A stretch of 53,627 nucleotides of DNA from Prevotella sp. (GTDB lineage Bacteria; Bacteroidota; Bacteroidia; Bacteroidales; Bacteroidaceae). The DNA lies in NCBI GenBank assembly GCA_024682415.1, contig JAIKZG010000016.1:1-53627 (forward strand), given 5' to 3'. Made by a program: the position numbers and the translations under genes. The notes beneath the pieces are model-generated. The model did no database searches. It saw only the letters and a list, made by a program, of their open reading frames with translations, and was not told the origin of the DNA. Positions 52,235-53,627 of this stretch are shown here, piece after piece (position 1 is the first letter of the stretch; every line of letters begins with the position of its first letter).

Positions 52235-52639
52235 TTATTTTAAATACCAATTTCCATTTTTCTGCACCATCGGCACGACTACCTCTTCGCGAGTGCTGTC
52301 GCCGTAAATCTGCACAAGAAACACCTGCGCCGTATGCTTAGCGGTGTCGGCATGAGCGTCAGATATTCTGACTGCCTTCAGTCCGCCATGCTCCTTTTCC
52401 ATCTGTCCGAGAAACATCTTCATATTTGTCTCCAGCTCCTCCCTATATCCGTCGGGAATAGAGTCGGGCAGATTAGAACCTTCGATGTAAAACTTCACAT
52501 TACCCGCTATCAGCGAGTCGTAATAAGTCTTGCATACCTGTGCCGCCACCTCGTTCGCATCGGGCCCTTTCAGCTTAGAGCATGAAACGACAGATGAAAA
52601 AGCAGCGACAAGTGCTATTACAGGAAATATCTTCTTCAT
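52235..52639 (-). CDS. Small lipoprotein, DUF4878-like
   Basis: A 134-residue protein with a lipobox (FSSVVSCSKLKG, Cys at ~20). The mature part is a single alpha+beta domain (VCKTYYDSLIAGNVKFYIEG, then AQVFLVQIYGD and VVPMVQKNGNWYLK) that ends in the NGxWYLK type seen in DUF4878/NTF2-like lipoproteins. No function is known. It lies between der (9 nt) and ychF (7 nt) in what looks like one operon. Confidence 0.8.
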   Translation of the reverse strand: MKKIFPVIALVAAFSSVVSCSKLKGPDANEVAAQVCKTYYDSLIAGNVKFYIEGSNLPDSIPDGYREELETNMKMFLGQMEKEHGGLKAVRISDAHADTAKHTAQVFLVQIYGDSTREEVVVPMVQKNGNWYLK

Positions 52640-52648
52640 TTAATTATT

Positions 52649-53627
52649 TTACTTCTGACGAATAAACACATTGATAGGGCAGCCATGAAGCGACCAGTTC
52701 TCACGAATCTTATTTTCGAGGAAGCGGCGATATGGTTCCTTTATATACTGCGGCAAGTTAGCATAGAACACGAAAGTAGGTATCTTCGTGTTAGTAACTT
52801 GTGAGCAATACTTAATCTTAATATATTTACCCTTTGTAGATGGTGGCGGATAAGCCTCGATAAGAGGAAGCATCACCTCATTGAGCTTAGAAGTACCGAT
52901 ATGGATAATGCGGTTTTTGTAAACCTCCTTAGCTGTCTCCAACACCTTGAAAATGCGCTGCTTTGTCAAGGCAGAAGCGAAAACGATAGGGAAATCGGTA
53001 AACGGAGCCATACGGCTGCGAATGGCATTCTCGAATGTAGAGATTACCTTCTGGTCTTTGTTCTCCACCAAGTCCCACTTGTTTACCACCACCACAAGCG
53101 ACTTGTTGTTGCGCTGAATAAGCTGGAAGATATTCATATCCTGCGACTCAATACCACGGGTAGCGTCAATCATAAGAATGCAGACATCTGAATTTTCAAT
53201 AGCACGAATACTGCGCATCACTGAATAGAACTCCAAATCCTCCGTCACCTTATTTTTACGACGTATACCTGCCGTATCTACAAGATAGAAGTCGAAGCCG
53301 AACTTTGTGAAACGAGTATAAATACTGTCGCGGGTAGTACCGGCTATTTCTGTTACAATGTTGCGATCCTCACCGATAAAAGCATTGATAATGCTGCTCT
53401 TGCCGGCATTAGGGCGACCTACTACAGCGAAACGTGGTATTTCCTCAGTTATCTCCTCCACTTCATCGGTAGGCAATTTATCGAGCACCATGTCGAGCAA
53501 ATCGCCAGTGTCGCTACCTGTTGCCGCGCTTATGCAGAAAGGCTCGCCCAAGCCAAGCTTATAAAACTCGGCTGCATCATATCTCAGATTATTATTATCA
53601 GTCTTGTTGGCCACCAGAATAACCGGA
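52649..53627 (-). CDS. der: GTPase Der (partial, N-terminus cut)
   Basis: The frame runs to the window edge and begins within the first G domain at [10 protein letters not shown], its NKxD motif. Roughly the first 110 residues are therefore missing. The second G domain is complete ([33 protein letters not shown]) and the C-terminal KH-like domain follows ([24 protein letters not shown]). Der is an essential 50S assembly GTPase with two tandem G domains. Confidence 0.95.
   Translation of the reverse strand, partial: PVILVANKTDNNNLRYDAAEFYKLGLGEPFCISAATGSDTGDLLDMVLDKLPTDEVEEITEEIPRFAVVGRPNAGKSSIINAFIGEDRNIVTEIAGTTRDSIYTRFTKFGFDFYLVDTAGIRRKNKVTEDLEFYSVMRSIRAIENSDVCILMIDATRGIESQDMNIFQLIQRNNKSLVVVVNKWDLVENKDQKVISTFENAIRSRMAPFTDFPIVFASALTKQRIFKVLETAKEVYKNRIIHIGTSKLNEVMLPLIEAYPPPSTKGKYIKIKYCSQVTNTKIPTFVFYANLPQYIKEPYRRFLENKIRENWSLHGCPINVFIRQK

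Overview
The window looks like a chromosomal segment of a gut-type Bacteroidales, most likely Prevotellaceae (Prevotella/Segatella-like). The evidence is the Bacteroidetes promoter (TTTG, 19-21 nt, TAnnTTTG) in front of many genes, little sign of Shine-Dalgarno sites, secreted and lipoprotein families typical of the phylum, and plant-pectin hydrolases. Both ends are cut inside genes: a secreted protein on the left and der on the right.

Layout. Positions 1-2000 hold two secreted proteins on the minus strand. Positions 2500-5200 hold a VapC-type toxin-antitoxin pair followed closely by a galactofuranosyltransferase-like enzyme and a WaaP-like kinase whose catalytic residues are replaced. Positions 5273-9465 are a compact operon for rhamnogalacturonan (GH28, an SGNH acetylesterase and a tandem double-SGNH esterase). 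A lipoprotein alpha/beta hydrolase, tRNA-Asn, a 42-bp tandem-repeat array and a DUF6261-like gene follow. Positions 12548-21764 form a minus-strand phosphonate-glycan locus. Its first unit, aepX-aepY-aepZ plus a nucleotidyltransferase, should make 2-aminoethylphosphonate (AEP) and activate it as CMP-AEP. A terminator and a new promoter separate this from the second unit: GT2, WaaP-like kinase, GT10, acyltransferase and LicD. Read together, the units probably build a surface glycan or LPS core and decorate it with AEP, with LicD as the candidate transferase. This is the most interesting system in the window.

Positions 21951-33058 return to plant glycan breakdown (DUF5703 protein, GH78 rhamnosidase, GH2 beta-galactosidase), interrupted by a DUF4143 ATPase with an iterated promoter, yraN-birA, and an esterase fused to a degenerate HAD domain. 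No SusC/SusD pair or HTCS sensor is present. Positions 33330-41571 are mostly housekeeping and transport: a small beta-barrel, nadB, dacB, a HAD phosphatase, a leaderless DUF486 gene, and a MATE pump plus NhaD antiporter downstream of a long non-coding transcript.

Positions 41700-50100 are a patchwork of repeats and decay: a 41-bp tandem array, remnants of a DUF3857 protein and hipA beside an intact hipB-like regulator, mutS, a BASS-type transporter followed by a 32-bp array, a structured RNA resembling 6S RNA, a lipoprotein, and an AlbA_2-type gene broken by one stop codon. The right end carries lgt, ychF, a small lipoprotein and der.

The calls rest on reading motifs, translated sequence and hand-found repeats. 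No database search or folding program was run.
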